Positions 21,545 to 32,350 of a stretch of DNA of 64,000 bases are shown here, one piece after another (the stretch's first letter is position 1; the number at the start of each line of letters is the position of its first letter). Made by a program: the position numbers and the translations under genes. The stretch spans positions 2,095,101 through 2,159,100 of the forward strand of contig JALMQS010000828.1 in NCBI GenBank assembly GCA_024734495.1, written 5' to 3'. This stretch comes from Forficula auricularia (Eukaryota > Arthropoda > Insecta > Dermaptera > Forficulidae). The notes beneath the pieces are model-generated. The model searched no databases, was not told the DNA's origin, and saw only the letters and a list, made by a program, of their open reading frames with translations.

Positions 21545-22090
21545 CTGTTAAAAACCCGGTCGGATTTTCATAAATTTCACCCCTTCATTTCGGGACCCGA
21601 AGAAGGGAAAGTTTCGGTTTTTAAATTTCCTCCTTTATTAATGTGCCAAGCTTTACCAGTACGCCAAATTTTAGCATTCCATCTTGATTTTATTTCCACT
21701 ATATGTTAATTAAGCCTATATAATAAATTTCACCCCATCATTTTAGGTCCTGAAAAGGGGAAAGTTTCACTTTTTCGATTTTTTCCTTTAATTGTAGCCC
21801 AAACTCTACCAGTATGCCAAATTTCAGCATTCTAGGATCAGCGGAAGTACTTTAGGTTTTTGAAATGTCAGTCAGTCAGTCAGTGTTAAAAATGCTACTT
21901 TCAGACCTTAATAACTTAAAAACTATAATAGGTTTATTCATGAAATTTGGATTTCTAGGTTTGCCAGTAGGACTTATTAGACATGCAAAATTTCAAGTGT
22001 GTAGGTCTAATAGTTTTTGAATTAGGGGGGGGTCGAAGGTATTATATCTCGAAATGGTTCATGTATGTCGATGATCTTCAGATTTATTCC
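21545..22090. repeat. Interspersed repeat with two imperfect about 150-bp units and (GTCA)n
   Basis: Two units share AATTTCACCCC, GGGAAAGTTTC and ACCAGTA(C/T)GCCAAATTT. A (GTCA)4-type run follows at about 21868. The class is not known; no coding sequence. Confidence 0.45.
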
Positions 22091-22945
22091 CACCTAGGAC
22101 ACGTCGACAGGAAGATTTCATGCACAAATGGTTCATTCAATTAGAAGACAAAAGTGATTGAAGAAAGTGGGCCATGATGTGATCACTGATCACGTACATA
22201 CACATAAAATTATAATTTGTATCTAATAGATTTGCCAAAAGAAAATAGAAAGCAACTTAAGATAGAAAATTCCTGCGATGAGGTCAGTTATGTGAGACAA
22301 GCTTTTTTTATCTATGCTCAAAAAATCATTAGCAGACCCAGTCGATTTAATCTTGAGTAGACTTGTTAGAAAGATATCACTATAAAAGAACATTTTATAT
22401 TTGTTTATTTTTTTTGTTTTTTGACTGTGCCTGATTATTGAATTAACATAAAAACTTAATTGCCTGTCCGTGCTTAGAATACTCTAAAATATGAAAAAAT
22501 AAAATAATTTAAGCATGATTTTTTTTGGTCATTTTGGATTACAAGACAGACAATAACTCAGGAAAGAAAGTTTATTCGGTTCTTTTATTAAAATGTTTAA
22601 AACAAAAAATAAAAATGATTGACTTTTAAGCTTTCTAGCTCCAGAACTTCCGATGCAGAAATGCAGGATAGCAGTAAATAATTTAATTTTAAAATAGGAT
22701 GCTATCGAAGGGTGGTAGTTAATATGCTGAAATCCGGCACACATTTTGAATTAATAAACTGCACCTCTGAATCGAAGCTAACATAAACTTTTCGCTGACA
22801 CAAATGCTTTTGAGTTTAAAGAAGTCTTAATGGGAAATGAAACTTTACAAAATAAACACTTAAAAATATTCGGATAAATGAATTTCTTAAATCTAAACAA
22901 TATTATAATAAGTAAAATTTAAAAGGATATGAAGCGAAATAGAAT
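22091..22945. other. Non-coding, no feature recognised
   Basis: No convincing gene, repeat or RNA structure was identified. Confidence 0.4.
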
Positions 22946-23033
22946 TATTTAAATTGGTAATTGGATGTTGATGAAGGCAGTCCACGGTGGTTGTAAAAAA
23001 TAAGACTATAATGGTTTTATTATTTTACATTTA

Positions 23034-23086
23034 TTTGTTAAACCGACGTTTCGGAGATTTATTCTCTCCTTCTTCAGGGTAACAAA
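23034..23086 (-). ncRNA. Hammerhead-ribozyme-like motif (F2, left arm)
   Basis: On the minus strand: TTTGTTACC, CTGAAGA, helix II GGAGA/TCTCC, GAAA, CGTC, then GGTTTAACAAA. Helix I pairs GGT with ACC and AACAAA with TTTGTT, with two bulged T. Position 7 of the core is A, which the consensus allows. Helix III is the 4-base palindrome ACGT, and GTC is the cleavage triplet. One extra A lies before helix II. Confidence 0.65.
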
Positions 23087-23278
23087 AAGTCAATGAGTCA
23101 TAATTACTTCCTGTCTCCTTTGACAATGCCAAAAAAAACATTATAAAATTTTTTCATCTCCAATAGAAAAAAGCAATTGAAAAAAGAATTGCTTTTTTCT
23201 ATTCGAGATGAAAAAATTTTATAATGTTTTTTTTGGCATTGTCAAAGGAGACAGGAAGTAATTATGACTCATTGACTT

Positions 23279-23331
23279 TTTGTTACCCTGAAGAAGGAGA
23301 GAATAAATCTCCGAAACGTCGGTTTAACAAA
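23279..23331 (+). ncRNA. Hammerhead-ribozyme-like motif (F2, right arm)
   Basis: The same fold as the left arm, on the plus strand: CTGAAGA at 23288-23294, GAAA at 23313-23316, GTC ending at 23320. All core bases are conserved between the arms. Confidence 0.65.
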
Positions 23332-23599
23332 TAAATGTAAAATAATAAAACCACTATAGTCTTATTTTTTTTTACAACCACCGTGGACTGCCCTCATCAA
23401 CATCCAATTACATATTTATACCAGTCCGTCTCCTAAAGAAAAACTCTATTTAAATTGGTATTTCAAATTCTTTGTAATATCAGTTTAAGGGTGAAATGAG
23501 GCTTCGAAAACTGGAGTTACTCAGTTACTATGTTCTTGGCATAATCTATTTTTATTTAAATTAAATTAGAGAATAAAGAAAATAATTTTATTGTAAAGA

Positions 23600-23672
23600 A
23601 TCAGCCGAGGCTCAAACCCAGACCTTTGCGTAACCGATGCGAAGCTCTTAATCAATTGAGATTGCAATCCCC
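23600..23672 (-). repeat. tRNA-like SINE head remnant
   Basis: On the minus strand, TCAATTGATTAAGAG resembles an A box and GGTTTGAGCC a B box, spaced as in tRNA-derived SINEs. No cloverleaf acceptor stem or tail was recognised. Confidence 0.4.
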
Positions 23673-23815
23673 GAATTCAAAAAATGCTTAGTGTTTGTAG
23701 GAAGATGGAATTTCCTTAATTTAATCTTTTCTTTACTCATTTGTATTGGCCTACCTATTACATTTAATCTATTTTTAATGTTTTTTGTTGCATTTTCTTG
23801 TGAAGGGCACCTAAG

Positions 23816-24082
23816 GTCAAATGTCATCCTGCGCCAGATGCCCTCAATCCGTGTGAAGACATTGTGGACTTGTCTGGATTGTTGTAATTACTGCTGTTTT
23901 CGGAAATTTGGCTGTGTTAATCGTTCTCCTCCACTCGCTATTTGATCTCACTGTTTCCAAATTTCTAATGTGTCATTTGGCCTTTGCTGATTTTTGTATG
24001 GTAGCCTATCTGCTCATTTTGGGTGATGTGGATCTTCATTCCAAAGGAGAATATTTTAATTATGCTTATGACTGGCAAAGAG
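23816..24082 (+). pseudogene. Orphan LGR (leucine-rich-repeat GPCR) exon, TM1-TM2, frameshifted
   Basis: After the acceptor GGCACCTAAG the frame reads VKCHPAPDALNPCEDIV, the signature hinge just before transmembrane helix 1 of LGR / glycoprotein-hormone-type receptors. One base appears lost near 23866 (GTGGACTT where GTGGGACTT would keep frame). The next frame continues LVWIVVITAVFGNLAVLIVL (TM1), then VSKFLMCHLAFADFCMVAYL (TM2) and VDLHSKGEYFNYAYDWQRG, ending at the donor GAG|GTAAAT in phase 1, as in this family. LRR exons upstream and TM3-7 downstream are not in the window. It may be a broken gene copy, a captured exon, or a real exon with an assembly error. Confidence 0.75.
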
Positions 24083-24427
24083 GTAAATTTATTTTGTATT
24101 AAATTAAGAAAAACACTTATTTTTAATTGAGGTAAAACTTTGTAGAAATGTTCTACATAAAGAGGAGTAACAAAAACCTAAAAAACTTTTTTTTTGAGTG
24201 CATCATAAGCGTTTATGAGATTTCATATTTTATTAAAAATCGTTTTTTCACTCATTGAACATTTGCCTTTATGATAAGTGTTCATACCTCCGATTAAACT
24301 GAATTGGAACCCTATCGAACTAAAACAGAGCCAAACTAGACGTATCCCAAACGGACAACCAAGGAACGATCTATAATATTATATGATATGAGACACCCTA
24401 AAGCGATTTTATTCTCATCATATTATA

Positions 24428-24592
24428 CGAGCCCCGTCCCATCTCAATTAGCCCACGAATATTTTTTCTTTTTAAATAAAATTATGCTAATTCACGGTAA
24501 ATTTAATTTAAATATTTATTTTTATTATCATTTGGAACAACATTTTAAACAATTTAAAACATTTTATTGTAACATTTAACTTAAAATTATGG
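24428..24592. repeat. Solo terminal repeat of the Tc1-like element
   Basis: CGAGCCCCGTCCCATCTCAA onward is nearly identical to the left terminal repeat of the Tc1-like element at 57709-59295. The transposase and the other end are missing. SINE2 begins exactly where it stops. Confidence 0.7.
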
Positions 24593-24715
24593 GTGGGTCA
24601 GATAGGCTAGTCGGTAGCGTATCATCCTGCTAACCAAGTGGACCCGGGTTCGAATCCGACTCGAGGCATTCGGCTAAAATCAGACCCCCGGGGTAGAGAC
24701 AAAATTTAAATAATT
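24593..24715 (+). repeat. tRNA-derived SINE2
   Basis: TAGGCTAGTCGGTAGCG resembles an A box and GGGTTCGAATCCGACT is a strong B box. The body continues CGGCTAAAATCAGACCCCCG and GTAGAGACAAAATTTAAAT. It is not a free tRNA gene, since no acceptor stem pairs and other copies share the body (17219, 50713). Confidence 0.65.
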
Positions 24716-26262
24716 TTTAAGAAAAAAATAAAAACCGACTTCAAAAAATTAAATGCAACAAATAAAATACACTAAAGGGTATAAAATAATTATTATCTTA
24801 TTTAGTTACAACTAAACGGCGAAATATTAACATGAAATTACTTTTTGAAGTTGGTGCCAAACATATACCTTTTATGAATCGCACTCGACGGATCTTACTT
24901 AGTACGTTTGGCGGGTACGCTCGCTTATAGGTATAGTTTGTTTGGTACCGACGATTTTTGTAACCCTAAAATGTTATCACAAGGGGATGAAAAAATCAAC
25001 CCCTATAATAGTTTTCATCAAAACTTTCGCGTCTACTTTCTCCTATTTAAAATCTTGATTTAAAAAGACGGATTCAATCTGCAACTTTTTCTCATAAAAT
25101 TGTTTGTTTGACCACAAAAAAATAAAAATAATTTTTAAGAAAAAAATAAAAACTGACTTCAAAAAAATTAAATGCAACAAATAAAATACACTAAAAGGTA
25201 TAAAATAATTATTATCTTATTTAGTTACAATTAAACTACGAAATACCGCCTCCGTGGTCTAATGGTCAGAGTAACTGACTGGCAACCCGGAGGTCCCGGG
25301 TTTGATTCCCGGCTATGCTCAGAAATTTTTCTGTAAGTATAGGGTCTGGAACGGGGTTCACTCAGCCTCGTGAGGATAAATGAGTAGCTGCTTGATTGAG
25401 AAGTAGTGAATCTCGGTTAAGAAAACTGAAACGAAGGTTGTAGATGTGCGTTGAGCTAACCACTTGACCCCTCGGTACTGTTTCCAATTAGGACAGCAAC
25501 CAATTCAGTAGGCCAAGACCCATGAAGGGTTGTCGAGCCAGAGATTTATTTATTTTAAACTACGAAATATTAACATGAAATTACTTTTTGAAGACGGTGC
25601 CAAACATACCTTTTATGAATCGCACTGGACGGATCTTACTTAGTACGTTTGGTGGGTACGCTCGCTTATAGGTATGGTTTGTTTGGCACCGACTTCAAAA
25701 AGTAATTTCATGTTAATATTTCGTTGTTTAGTTGTAACTAAATAAGATAATAATTATTTTATACCTTTTAGTGTATTTTATTTGTTGCATTTAATTTTTT
25801 TGAAGACAGTTTTTATTTTTTTCTTAAAAATTATTTTTATTTTTTTGTGGTCAAACAAACAATTTTATGAGAAAAAGTTACAGATTGAATCCGTCTTTTT
25901 AAATCAAGATTTTAAATAGGAGAAAGTAGACGCGAAAGTTTTGATGAAAACTATTATAGGGGTTGATTTTTTCATCCCCTTGTGATAACATTTTAGGGTT
26001 ACAAAAATCGTTCGGTACCAAACAAACTATACCTATAAGCGAGCGTACCGCCAAACGTACTAAGTAAGATCCGTCGAGTGCGATTCATAAAAGGTATATG
26101 TTTGGCACCAACTTCAAAAAGTAATTTCATGTTAATATTTCGTCGTTTAGTTGTAACTAAATAAGATAATAATTATTTTATACCTTTTAGTGTATTTTAT
26201 TTGTTGCATTTAATTTTTTGAAGTCGGTTTTTATTTTTTTCTTAAAAATTATTTTTATTTTT
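24716..26262. repeat. About 1.5-kb palindrome centred on a family P hairpin
   Basis: In order: half of a family P hairpin (24716-24953); a spacer (24954-25120, TTTTTGTAACCCTAAAATGT .. TTTGTTTGACCACAAA); a complete P hairpin (25125-25845); the spacer inverted (25846-26008); and the other P half inverted (26010-26262). The two sides mirror each other apart from a SINE in the left inner arm. No genes. Confidence 0.8.
25246..25556 (+). repeat. tRNA-derived SINE1 with perfect 13-bp target duplication
   Basis: The head has an A box (TGGTCTAATGGTC) and a B box (GGGTTTGATTCCCGGC), followed by an unrelated body and a TTTATTTATTTT tail. AAACTACGAAATA flanks it at 25233-25245 and 25557-25569. It interrupts one arm of the large palindrome and has no counterpart in the other arm, so it is younger than the palindrome. 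Pol III transcription and LINE-driven mobilisation are expected for this class. Confidence 0.85.
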
Positions 26263-26780
26263 CTCTTTTTAGTGATGTTATTAATAGTGATCATATCATC
26301 CTTTACCTATTTACCTTCTGAGTTTTGCTGTCTGAGCTTATCAGCTATCCTTCGGGTCGAACCACATTTGATATAGAGAAAAGCAATTAAATTTCAGTAA
26401 AAAGTATATCCATCTTCTTCGTAAAGAAATATTTTTTCGTAAAGCATCCCTAGCTAATTATTTCTCTCTCTGTCTTTTCTGAATTCTAAATATTTACTTT
26501 AGTCTTTTTAATTAAGAGATCAAGTTTGTTTCTTGAATCAAGACTTATCTAGAATGAAGAGATAATTTTATATTACATTTTATATGAACTTTGATTCTAA
26601 GTATTAGTTATTAAAGAGTTTAAGAATAAGTAAACTAGATAAATATTGGTGTACTCAGATTTGACAATGACATACATCTCTCTTTTTAGGACTTGATAGA
26701 GGAGAATTAATAGTTTTTAGACGAGATAAATCAAACTATGCTCAAAGAAAAATTAATACAAGACTAAAATCTTAGTCTCT
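26263..26780. other. Non-coding spacer
   Basis: The first 35 bases (AGTGATGTTATTAATAGTGA) match the outer arm of the palindrome at 18.5-19.6 kb; the rest shows no gene. Confidence 0.4.
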
Positions 26781-26782
26781 AG

Positions 26783-27755
26783 GTCTCTTTTGAGAAACTT
26801 ATCTCAGCCTTTTGAAATTGGAATGGGTTTGAGACAGGGTGATGCCTTGTCACCATTGCTGTTCAATCTAGTTTTGGAGAAGATAATGATGGGTATAAAA
26901 CGGGTTGACGCGGGCGTGCCTCTGGGCAGAGTGCTGAGGGCCTTCGGATATGCAGATGACATTGATCTTGTCTGCAAGAGTGAGGAAGGACTGAAGAGAA
27001 TGTTCGGTGCGCTCGAGACGGGAGGGAATGGGGTGGGTTTAGTTGTAATTGAAGAGAAAACCAAATACATGCTAATGTTAAGATCCATAGCAAGTTGCAC
27101 ACCAATGAAAGTGGTAAACAGGGTTTTTGAGGGCGTATCGAAGTTTAAAAATTTAGGCGCTATAGTGACGTCGGATGCCAGAATAGACCAGAAAATAATC
27201 TCTCGAATACATGCGGGTGATAGAGCTTTGGCAAGTCTGAATGGACTACTTCAAATGAGAGTTCTATCACGAAAAATAAAAATAAAAATATACAATAGCT
27301 TAATAAGACCGGTTGTGATGTATGGCTGTGTGTCGTGGACAATGATATAAACTACTTAACCAGAAGAGGCTGATAAGTTTGGAGAATAAATTCTCAGGAA
27401 TATATGTGGACCTGTTCAAGATCTAACTTCTGGTGAATAGAGACGAGGATCAGAGGAAAAGTCAGAGATATGACGACAGCAGCCTTATATCTCCAGTGTA
27501 GTGAGGAAAAGAAGACTAGAATGGGTCGGTGCTCCCAAAACCAGGGACATAAAGAACCAGCACGAGAGCTACCCGCCTGGAAGAAGACCCGGAGGCAGAT
27601 GAGGACAAAGATGGCTGGTTAATATCGTCAGAGATCTACGAGAGCTTGACGTGGGGGTGGGATGGGAGGCCCAGGATGAGAGGGGTGTGGAGAGGCATCA
27701 CGCGAGAGGCTCAAGCTCTACAAAGGCGATTTGGCCATCGTAAGTAAGTAAGTAA
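26783..27755 (+). pseudogene. 5'-truncated LINE: reverse transcriptase with TAAG tail
   Basis: Starts inside the RT at MRNLSQPFEIGMGLRQGD, continues LSPLLFNLVLEKI and the catalytic YADD motif (FGYADDIDLVCKS), then the thumb up to GCVSWTM. A TAA follows at 27348. Past it, further frames encode the rest of the C-terminal tail with several frameshifts, ending GCCATCGTAAGTAAGTAAGT. The tail and the 3' sequence match the fragment at 8276-8661. It is an RTE/Jockey-superfamily LINE, inactive. Confidence 0.8.
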
Positions 27756-28099
27756 GTAATGTCTCTTATTTAGAGCAAAAGGGACAGAATTGGATCAAGA
27801 CATCCGAGGAAAATATGAATTTGATATCTTTTTCTAATTGAATTTTTTGTGTTTAAAATATCGATCATTTCTAAAAGTAATCTTTTTTCTAAATTCCGTT
27901 CTTTATCTATAATTTTGGAATGGAAAAGTCAAAATTGAGTCCCAGGTTAGTTGAATGACCAACAAACATGCGGAAGTTTTTGTTCTAATACCCTATTTAT
28001 TTTCGTAAATTATAGATTTTAAATATTGTTTTGTCAGTCCTATAAAATGTGCCGTCACATTCTAGGCAATGGATTTTGTATACTAAATTATTTTGATTT
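27756..28099. other. Non-coding spacer between two LINEs
   Basis: AT-rich, no frame or repeat recognised. Confidence 0.4.
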
Positions 28100-28272
28100 A
28101 AGAAAGGATCTAACTCCGCCATAGCCGGTCCCAAGCCCGTGTTGAGAAAGGAGGAGGGTTTCGAGTGAGGTTAGCAACCTGCTAGAATAAAAACACTCAT
28201 GCTCGAAGAACCAGAGATAAGCCTCGGAATTGGACGGACGACACGGTAACGACCCCTGCTCACTCACGGAAT

Positions 28273-28941
28273 ATGAATATGAAACCCCAAGGAAAAATAA
28301 AAAGAAAGTGGAGGAGGGACAGTCCCTTAAGAGTAGCTGCCTGGAACACCAGATCCTGGAATAATAAATCACAAGAGGTGCTCTTAGAACTTTCTAGGAA
28401 TAAAATCGACATTTGTGCAATATCAGAAACTAAAAAAAAGGGTAAGGGAATGATGACATATCAGGACTATGTCCTGTTATATAGCGGTGTGCCAAAAGAA
28501 TCTAGAGCAAAGGAAGGAGTTGCAATAGCAATTCATAAGAACCTAGAAAGGATGATCGATAAATATGAATATATTTCGGAACGGATTATTGCGGTATCCC
28601 TAAAAACTAAAAACTCTATCCTTCACATCTTTGGTGTATACGCCCCTGAAGACTGCAAGCCAAAAATTGATAAAGACCTGTTCTACGAAACTTTACAAAA
28701 CTCCCTTGAGAAAATCCCCCGGGATAAGCCGATCCTCGTGCTAGGAGACTTTAATGCCAGAATAGGTAACAATGTAATTCATGGAATCAAACACCGTTTC
28801 AACGAAGAGACATGTAATGACAATGGCGTTATGTTTGTCCAATTTTGTGCTGACAACACATTTTTTAAGCACAAAATTCAACACAAGGTTACCTGGCAAA
28901 ACACCCGAAATCAGATAAAGTCCAACTTAAGCACGTCATAA
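28273..28941 (+). pseudogene. LINE endonuclease (EEP family), C-terminally truncated
   Basis: Starts MNMKPQGKIKRKW, then the domain opens with LRVAAWNTRSWNN (the conserved Asn). ICAISETKKKG carries the catalytic Glu, and FGVYAPE and LVLGDFNARIG the central Tyr and Asp/Asn motifs. WQNTRNQIKSN is near the end, where the family's final Ser-Asp-His motif should follow but is deleted. This enzyme nicks target DNA to prime reverse transcription. Without the His it should be inactive. Confidence 0.75.
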
Positions 28942-29873
28942 GAATCCTGGACAAGTTTAAAATCCCAGATAATCTCATAAACCTGATACAGGACATTTAC
29001 TCGAACAACACCGCCAGAATAAAAATCGAAGGAAGACTGTCCGGAAGCATCCCAGTGAATCAAGGTATTAGGCAGGGAGACTCCCTTAGTCCGCTGCTTT
29101 TTAATATAGTTATGGATGAAATTATTGGCGAAATCAAAAATCTAAAAGGATATTCCTTGGGGGACGAGAATATAACATGCGTTTGCTACGCAGACGATGC
29201 AGCACTCGTTGCAGAAGATGAAGATTCCCTCCAGGGCCTCCTGTATAAATTTAGCTGTGTTGCGCATAAATTCGGTCTCACTCTGTCAACCAAGAAGACC
29301 AAAACACTGACAATCTCTAAATCACCACTCCGATGCAAACTACAACTGTACGATACCATTGTCGAACAAGTCATGTCCTTCACATACCTTGGCATCCAAA
29401 TGACCTCTCATCAAGACCTAGAAACAGAGGTAAGACATCAGGCAATAAGAGCCTCAAAAATATCGGGTTGCCTTAACAATGCAATCTGGTCAAATCAATA
29501 TTTAAGAACGGAGGCCAAGGTACGAGTCTACAAAACCGTAGTACGTCCAATATTAACTTACGCAGCAGAGACAAGACCCGATACTGCAAAAACTTCTCAA
29601 TTATTGGAAACGACTGAAATGAAGACATTACGAAGGATAATGAACGTGACCAGGCTCGATAGGATGAAGAGTGAAGATATTAGAGAAAAATGTGGAATAC
29701 AAAAGGTGGGCGAATGGGTTAAAAGAAGAAGAGCGGAATGGTATGCGCATGTGAGAAGAATGCCAGAAGACCGACTGGTAAAGAAAGTGATGACAAACAA
29801 GCCGGTTGGAATAAAAAGTAGAGGTCGTCCTAAGAAGAGATGGTATGACGTTCTGGAAGAAACAAACCTATAG
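28925..29873 (+). pseudogene. LINE reverse transcriptase, 3' half
   Basis: In a different frame from the endonuclease, it enters at HVIRILDKFKIPDNLINLI, then GIRQGDSLSPLLFNIVMDEI and the catalytic YADD (VCYADDAALVAEDED). A thumb and a C-terminal tail follow (RRRAEWYAHVRRMPEDR and RGRPKKRWYDVLEETNL), ending at TAG. The upstream RT motifs are absent because of the internal deletion, so it cannot act alone. Confidence 0.8.
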
Positions 29874-29910
29874 GTTTAAAAATAAGAAGAAGAAGAAGAA
29901 GAAAGGATCT

Positions 29911-31555
29911 CTATCTTTTAATTTTAAAATAATTATGTTTACTAAAGTGATTTGTCAGATATGGTCTGTTTTTCTAAAATATTTATCAAAAGTTTTTAGA
30001 TAAAAATAATTTTTCGTAAATATTTAACTTATATATTTTTTTTTTTTTTTTTCTCCCCCGACTCGAGCATAATCAGAATTCTGTTGCCTGTATATAAATA
30101 CTTAAATAAATTCTTTGTTTGTTTTTTGGTCATACTTAATTTGTACTTCGTGGTATGCATTAGGTAATATGATAAGCCAGCCAAGTGCTTGTCAGATTAT
30201 ATACCGAGGATTCCAAGAGAAATAAATATAAAATAATAATGAGATATCAAATTCGTTCTTATTTGTCGTTCGTTAATAAAGAGAAAATGGGTGAATTTGT
30301 GAATTTTTTTCAAAATTTATGCCGTTTCTACTCAGCTACAAGTAGAACAATCACCTAAAAACTGCCACTTTAGATCTCTCACACCGTCATTTTAAGGCAA
30401 ATAAAATTAAAAAAAAAAAATAAGCCTCTTAGGTAAAACAATCTTTACAGGAATATCCCACATTCCTGATAAAAAAAAGTATTTTTACACTACCTTGTTC
30501 GCATTGAAAAATAAATATATAAAAATTTAATAACCCTTATTTAAACACCTTAAATATTTATTAGGATATTCAGGGCCGGCCTAAGCCACCAGGAAGATAT
30601 TCTTCAGCGCCATTTATTTTTTGTTTATTAACTAACATTTGATTCAATGTCGCGGACAAAATCAATGTTTTTAACCAAGAAAAGCTCGCCTATTATTATT
30701 GTATGTTAGTAAAAATTATCCTATTTTTTTTAAATTTATTGTAAATATAAAATGTTCTGTGTATTATTGAATTATAATAAATTATATATAATTAGAAAAT
30801 CGAACTTTGAACTCATTTAAAATAGCTTTTTGATAAAAAATAATGAAACTATTTGCAAGTTAATACTATCATTTATTTAAAAAATAAGTTATCATTTTAA
30901 TTTAACGAAAATAATTTTGAGTAAAGAATTTTTTTTGGAAAATTTCCAATCTAATATTTTCTTGACATAAGAAAATATGTTTTCAATAAAGTTGAAAGAG
31001 GTTAAAGAAATAAGTAGCTATTAATATAGCTACATTCTTTCAGTCGGTGAATTTCCATTGCAATTATTTTAATTTTTCTCTTGTTTTATGGCGGCGTTAA
31101 TCTTTCTTAAACTATTGATTCGCGGGTCAAGGGTATAATTAAATATATTAAAACAATTTCAATGGTGTAGAGTGAATAGACTTGGTGAATCCATAACTCT
31201 CATGAAGAGAAGGCTTGCGTCACAACCTCTCGATAAAACATAAAACAACAACAAGAATTATAAATTAAAAAGGAAGCCCCATCTTAATTCAATTTCATGG
31301 AGGTTCACAGTATATTGTACTTTGTAATTTAATGGAAATTTTATGAAAACATTTAGTTTTTTCTTTTCTGAGTTGATTTTTAATTGCTTATTCTCTATGT
31401 GTTTCATTTATTATTTATTCATTTTTTTGACAAACTTGCAGATGTGAAGTACCTATTTCTTTTCTTATTTTTGAAAGTATATCCGATCCTAAGTGAAACA
31501 CAACATTATAAATAAAAATAATTCCAAAAAAACCTAATGATGATTAAACGCAACG
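29911..31555. other. AT-rich non-coding; one possible hAT end at 30570
   Basis: No gene is seen. CAGGGCCGGCCTAAGCCACC at about 30570 resembles a hAT terminus without a partner. The remainder is AT-rich with short homopolymers. Confidence 0.4.
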
Positions 31556-31560
31556 TATAA

Positions 31561-31659
31561 TGTGCCTGTCATCTGATTGGCCATCCCAGTGGCTCCATTT
31601 ACCATCTACCGTTTTTTAGCGGTAAAAAGCATTTACTTTGCGACAAACAACTGGCGCCC
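31561..31659. repeat. Half of a PIF/Harbinger MITE
   Basis: TCTGATTGGCCATCCCAGTG, then AAAAAGCATTTACTTTGCGA and a GGCGCCC end followed by TTA, match the right half of the MITEs at 55904 and 56140. The left half is missing. Confidence 0.6.
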
Positions 31660-32067
31660 TTAGAATATCTATTTCGAACTTGTTGCCTTTATCGTCCGAA
31701 ACATTGCATTTGTACAGATCGCTTTTTAGATATGTCAAAGTACTCATCATTGATGAAATAAGTATGATTAGTGCGGAACTTTTATGTAAAATTGATTTGC
31801 GATTAAAACAAATTACTGGAAACCACTCTGCAGATTTCGGAAAAGTTAGATATTATTTTGATAGGAGATTTGCGACAATTGCCACCTGTAAGAGCTACAC
31901 CAATTTATAAGCCGGTTAGAACCCGCTTAGTTGGGCCACATTTATGGAGAAAATTAAAACATCTACAACTAAATATGGAACCACCATTGATGCAGTTTTT
32001 TCAAGATATTCACAAAATATTGAATCACAAATTTACGTGTCTTATTTCAGTTATCACAAACCTATAG
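31660..32067 (+). pseudogene. Pif1-like helicase fragment (Helitron type)
   Basis: Encodes LRISISNLLPLSSETLHLYR, then the Walker B block VKVLIIDEISMISAELLCKI and, after a frameshift near 31850, the motif III region ILIGDLRQLPPVRATPIYKP and LVGPHLWRKLKHLQL. The Walker A (P-loop) segment upstream is absent because a Harbinger MITE half abuts it. Such helicases form the C-terminal part of Helitron Rep-helicase proteins, but related Pif1 genes exist, so the element type is inferred. Confidence 0.7.
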
Positions 32068-32070
32068 TTT

Positions 32071-32350
32071 CTATGATACAAACACAATAGATCTCAATTG
32101 TTTACATATTTTTCAATACATATTCTGTAAATTTTTTATAATTTATTTATAAATTTATTATTTGAAAAAATTCTGTTTCCGACATCTTCTTATTTCATTA
32201 TTATAATTGATTTTTTTTTTTATTCAATATTTTTTATTTTTATTATTTTATTATTTGTAATCAATGGACAATGCATATCAACGACGAAGGAGCAAAGCTT
32301 CTACCGAGAGTCCCACGACTGTCTGTATTTTATTTTGTATCATTATGAAA
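32071..32350. other. AT-rich non-coding
   Basis: No feature recognised. Confidence 0.4.

Larger units (their letters stand above)
22960..23446. mobile_element. F2 fold-back element with two hammerhead-like cores
   Basis: A 487-bp hairpin with 13-14 bp flanking duplications (TATTTAAATTGGTA at 22946-22959 and 23447-23460). Arms carry TTGATGAAGGCAGTCCACGG outside and ACAGGAAGTAATTATGACTC inside. Each arm holds a well-formed ribozyme-like core, on opposite strands. The right end is longer (TTATACCAGTCCGTCTCCTA). No coding. A second copy with its own 12-bp duplication is at 33779-34281. Confidence 0.8.
28112..29898 (+). mobile_element. RTE-like LINE, internally deleted, perfect 12-bp target duplication
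   Basis: AAGAAAGGATCT flanks the element on both sides (28100-28111 and 29899-29910). The 5' end (ACTCCGCCATAGCCGGTC) looks full length, and the 3' end is a (GAA)-rich repeat. It contains an endonuclease frame and an RT frame but is only 1.79 kb; most of the RT fingers/palm and the end of the endonuclease are deleted. The clean duplication suggests a fairly recent insertion. Confidence 0.8.

Noticed and set aside
22529..22744. 71-residue minus-strand frame
   Set aside because: No domain, no splice or codon support, in AT-rich DNA without conservation evidence.
25246..25320. Possible tRNA gene
   Set aside because: The sequence continues into a SINE body and tail with a 13-bp target duplication, so it is a tRNA-derived SINE.
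31858..32067. Second helicase frame as a separate gene
   Set aside because: It is the continuation of the same Pif1-like fragment after a frameshift.
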